Shown in pieces: positions 61,619 through 64,000 of a stretch of 64,000 nucleotides of DNA; the stretch's first letter is position 1; each line of letters opens with the position of its first letter. This DNA comes from Allodiplogaster sudhausi. Its lineage: Eukaryota; Nematoda; Chromadorea; Rhabditida; Diplogasteridae. The stretch spans positions 4,211,001-4,275,000 of the forward strand of contig CALZFC010000015.1 in the NCBI GenBank assembly GCA_945643635.1, written 5' to 3'. A program made the translations under genes and the position numbers. A model generated the notes under the pieces. It saw only the letters and a program-made list of their open reading frames with translations. It was not told where the DNA came from and made no database searches.

Positions 61619-63804
61619 TCAGGGGAGAGGTGTCTCCTTAGTGGTGAGGAACTGGCTGAATCTGTCAGTGAGAGAGCGGACTTGACGTGCGAGAAGCCCG
61701 GTGGCAGGCTGGTGGGCGGGCGCGTTCTCCTGCCCACTCGAGTCTCCCTCCGATGCCTTGCTCGGGAGGCTCTGCCCCGACTCTCCCATCTCACTGCTGT
61801 AGTTCGAGCTCGCTTCGACCGAGCTGATGGTCAGAGTCTCCGATCTCTGCTTTCTCATCTAAACCACATTTTTGATCATATATGTTAGTATATATGAAAA
61901 CGCACGTATTCTTCGTCAGCTTCGCGCTGCGCGTCTTGGAGCTTCTTAGCGACGAACTCGTGACGGCCACCGGCCTCCCAGTCGAAGGGATCCTCATTGC
62001 GGATGCAGCAGCGAGTGCAGATCTGGAGAGAGGGTGAGAGAGCGAAGGTCAGAACAGATAGAGACGAAAATAGAGAGAGAGGGAGAGAGAAAGAGACAGG
62101 GTTTGAAAGATATAAAGCAAGACGTGTTAACTTGTAGATAATGGAATCTTACTCGCTGCAGCCAATGCAGAATGAGGTTGTAGTTCGGCTTGGAAGCGTA
62201 CTTCAGCGATTTGATGTGGTCGTAGACGAAGAAAAGCTCCTGCGGACACTTCTCCAGGACATCAGAACCCAACTGTTTCTGATACAGGAGAGGAGTGAGA
62301 GAGCAGAAGGAACAACATTGCAAAGCAGCTTTAGCACCTTAATGCTCTGCATCTTCCTCTCTGAGTAGTCGCTCCATGGCAGATTTGCCTATAAATTATG
62401 AAAGCTGATGATGGCAGAAATCATGGAGGCAGAAAAAGAAGGAGTTGGAGAGAGAGAGCGTTGAGAGGCGAGAGCGGTAGAACGTGAGAGATTCTAACAG
62501 TGATCATCTCGATGAGCATGTAGAGCCACGCGTAGAGGTCGTCTCTCCTCGCCTGCTCTCTCCTCTTGTGCACGTGCGGGCTGCAGTAGCGGGTGGTCCC
62601 GACGAAAGAAGCGTGGGCTCTGCAAGGAAAGGGAGACAGTGAGTGAGAGCGAGAGAGACAGAAAGAAAGAGAGAGAGGGAGAGAGAAGGAGAGCGTGAGA
62701 CAGAGAGGGAGAGATAGAGAGAGACAGAAATAGAGACAGAAAGAGAGAAGGGAGAGAGAGAGAGGCTCAATGAGAAGGCAGAGCAGAGTGAGACCTTGGC
62801 TCTCTGATGTGCACTTGGCCCTTGCTGTTGACATCGACGAAGCGTCGCGCGAAGCCAAAGTCGATGAGAGTGACGACGCGAGAGGGCGAGATGCCGAAGT
62901 TGCCCGCCTTCACGTCGCGGTGGAGGAAGCCGATTGAGTGGAGGTCGCGGAGTGCCTGGGAGAAGGGATGGGGAGAGAAGGATAGGAAAGAGAGACAATG
63001 ATTGAAGGAGAGAGGGGAGGAATACGAGAGAGTGAGAGAGAGACCGACCTGGAAACACTGGATGCCTACGCGAATGGAAGTTGAACGAGTGAAGCGCTGC
63101 TGAGGGCACGCACGGCGCAATCTCAAGTGGAGAACTATCGAGGGAGGGAGAGAAAAGCGAGAGAAAAGCGAGAGAGAGCGAGAGAGGGAGGGAGAGAAAG
63201 AGGGAGAGAGAGAGGAGGAGAGAGGGAGGGAGAGAGAGAGTGACTTGTTGAGTGGGTAGGTGAGGAGACTCATCATCATGACGTTGATCTTGACGTTGTT
63301 CTCGTTGCTGGTTGCGATGAGATGAAGGCGACACGCGTGCTTCGAGAATTGCATCCGACGCAGCACGAGACCCTGATGTTTTGGTCGACAATCACTCGAA
63401 ACGATTTATTTGTTCAATCTCGAAACGATGTATTTAAAAATGGGTTTTTCAAAGTTTGTGTCTAAGAATAGCATTATCTTCCAATTCAGTTATTTCTCCT
63501 TCGTCTCTTTCTTCCTCGCCTCGATGCCAAGCGTGCCGCTGTTCTTCCGATTGATGATCTCGACCTTGGCCGCCAGTCTCCGTCCGTCCTTCGCCACTTC
63601 ATACACTGCGCCGTATCCGCCGCTGCCCACGAAGCGCATGATCTCAAAGAGTTTTACATTACGATTTACACATTTAATTTGTTTTCATTTTTATTATTTT
63701 TTCCACATAATTTAATCTGAAGAAGGACGAACATCGTATCCAAGAAGAGTTCCGCCGACTTGCAGAGTCGGCAAGTCGACAGAAGAAGCCGTAGAGCTGG
63801 GCAT
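61619..63804 (-). CDS. Tau-tubulin kinase/CK1-like protein kinase
   Basis: Ten exons give 403 residues: 63733-63804, 63520-63642, 63245-63372, 63049-63121, 62795-62955, 62499-62619, 62338-62388, 62153-62278, 61906-62022 and 61619-61858. The catalytic domain has the Gly loop [10 protein letters not shown] (about 29-38), the ATP Lys in LAAKVE (Lys50), HRDVKAGN (144-151) and DFG (164-166). The CK1/TTBK hallmarks FVGTTRYCS and [14 protein letters not shown] follow, then a C-lobe with [14 protein letters not shown]. All catalytic residues are present, so it should be active. The last exon is a Ser-rich low-complexity tail. Nematodes carry many such kinases, often germline or sperm expressed, so naming an orthologue is unsafe. 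Intron 2 appears to be GC-AG, since no GT lies between exon 2's family-conserved end and its stop. Confidence 0.93.
62630..63245. repeat. GA-rich tracts in kinase-gene introns
   Basis: Purine runs on the plus strand fill introns at 62630-62770, 62960-63045 and 63145-63245. On the sense strand of the kinase gene they are CT and continue to the splice acceptor region. Confidence 0.85.
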
Positions 63805-64000
63805 CTCTTCCTTCTTTTCTTCTCTGTTCCGAGAGCGTCAGCCAACCGACCGACTACGGTGAATGCAATATAGATCAGTGACATCTCTTTATCTTCAACT
63901 CTGGCTATTCCTATCCTCTAAGCAGGGCCCTTTTAGAGTTTATACGAATGAATGGTATCGTATATATTTGCATAAAATCATTTTTTTTCTTTAAAGGAAC
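63805..64000. promoter_or_regulatory. Presumed promoter region of the kinase gene
   Basis: This is the DNA immediately upstream of the kinase start codon, up to the window edge. No specific promoter element was identified, so the call rests on position only. Confidence 0.3.

Noticed and set aside
63245..63372. Shorter kinase exon 3 ending at 63270
   Set aside because: It is in phase but deletes the conserved SLLTYPLNK segment. The longer exon joined to 63121 keeps both phase and the CK1 pattern.
62504..63391. The longest open frame in the window (295 codons, minus)
   Set aside because: It runs through introns and out-of-frame exons of the kinase gene. The real kinase frame is assembled from separate exons with conserved motifs.
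1..64000. Bacterial-style operons, rRNA, tRNA or intact transposons
   Set aside because: No such signatures were seen. Spliced genes with short introns account for all confident coding sequence.

Overview
This is eukaryotic nuclear DNA, almost certainly from a nematode. The evidence is two tandem genes of the nematode Clc-like (claudin-type) family, a worm-type tau-tubulin/CK1 kinase, a DUF4139 protein like the one I recall as C. elegans F37C4.5, a small cysteine-rich secreted protein of a type I associate with worms, and very high intron density (exons mostly 50-200 nt, many introns 43-110 nt). I cannot fix the species; a clade with many small exons, such as diplogastrids, is only a guess. 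No database was searched: all gene models were assembled by eye from reading frame, splice phase and family resemblance.

Layout. 0-12.8 kb is dominated by GA/CT microsatellites. It hides a minus-strand immunoglobulin-domain gene whose two clearest exons together form one I-set Ig domain split by a 2.3-kb repeat-filled intron. 12.9-17.8 kb (-) is a complete DUF4140/DUF4139-type gene. 18-22.5 kb is repeat-rich intergenic DNA with a 35-bp minisatellite. 22.6-24.8 kb (-) encodes an unrecognised secreted glycoprotein. 25-29.6 kb is CT-rich intergenic DNA. 29.6-32.3 kb (+) and 35.0-39.3 kb (+) are tandem Clc-like genes, the second with a cytoplasmic tail of several hundred residues. 39.4-40.7 kb (-) is a small single-pass membrane protein of unknown family. 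41.1-42.8 kb (-) is phosphomannomutase. 43.3-48.8 kb (-) is CXXC1/CFP1, the CpG-binding subunit of the SET1/COMPASS complex, with an unusual CXXC domain. 49.2-49.8 kb (-) is a Ly6/uPAR-like, probably GPI-anchored protein. 50-54.9 kb is intergenic. 54.9-58.1 kb (+) is testin (PET plus three LIM domains). 58.3-60.0 kb (-) is an L-xylulose/carbonyl reductase-type SDR. 60.6-61.1 kb (-) is a small secreted cysteine-rich protein. 61.6-63.8 kb (-) is a TTBK/CK1-like kinase.

The genes do not form one pathway; this looks like an ordinary gene-rich interval inflated by simple repeats. The most interesting signals are a high share of GC-AG introns, a consistent relation between the strand of pyrimidine repeats and gene orientation, a CXXC domain lacking the usual KFGG linker, and a Clc-like protein with a giant tail and two possible C-termini, one of them a PDZ ligand. 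No rRNA, tRNA, CRISPR array or intact transposon was recognised.
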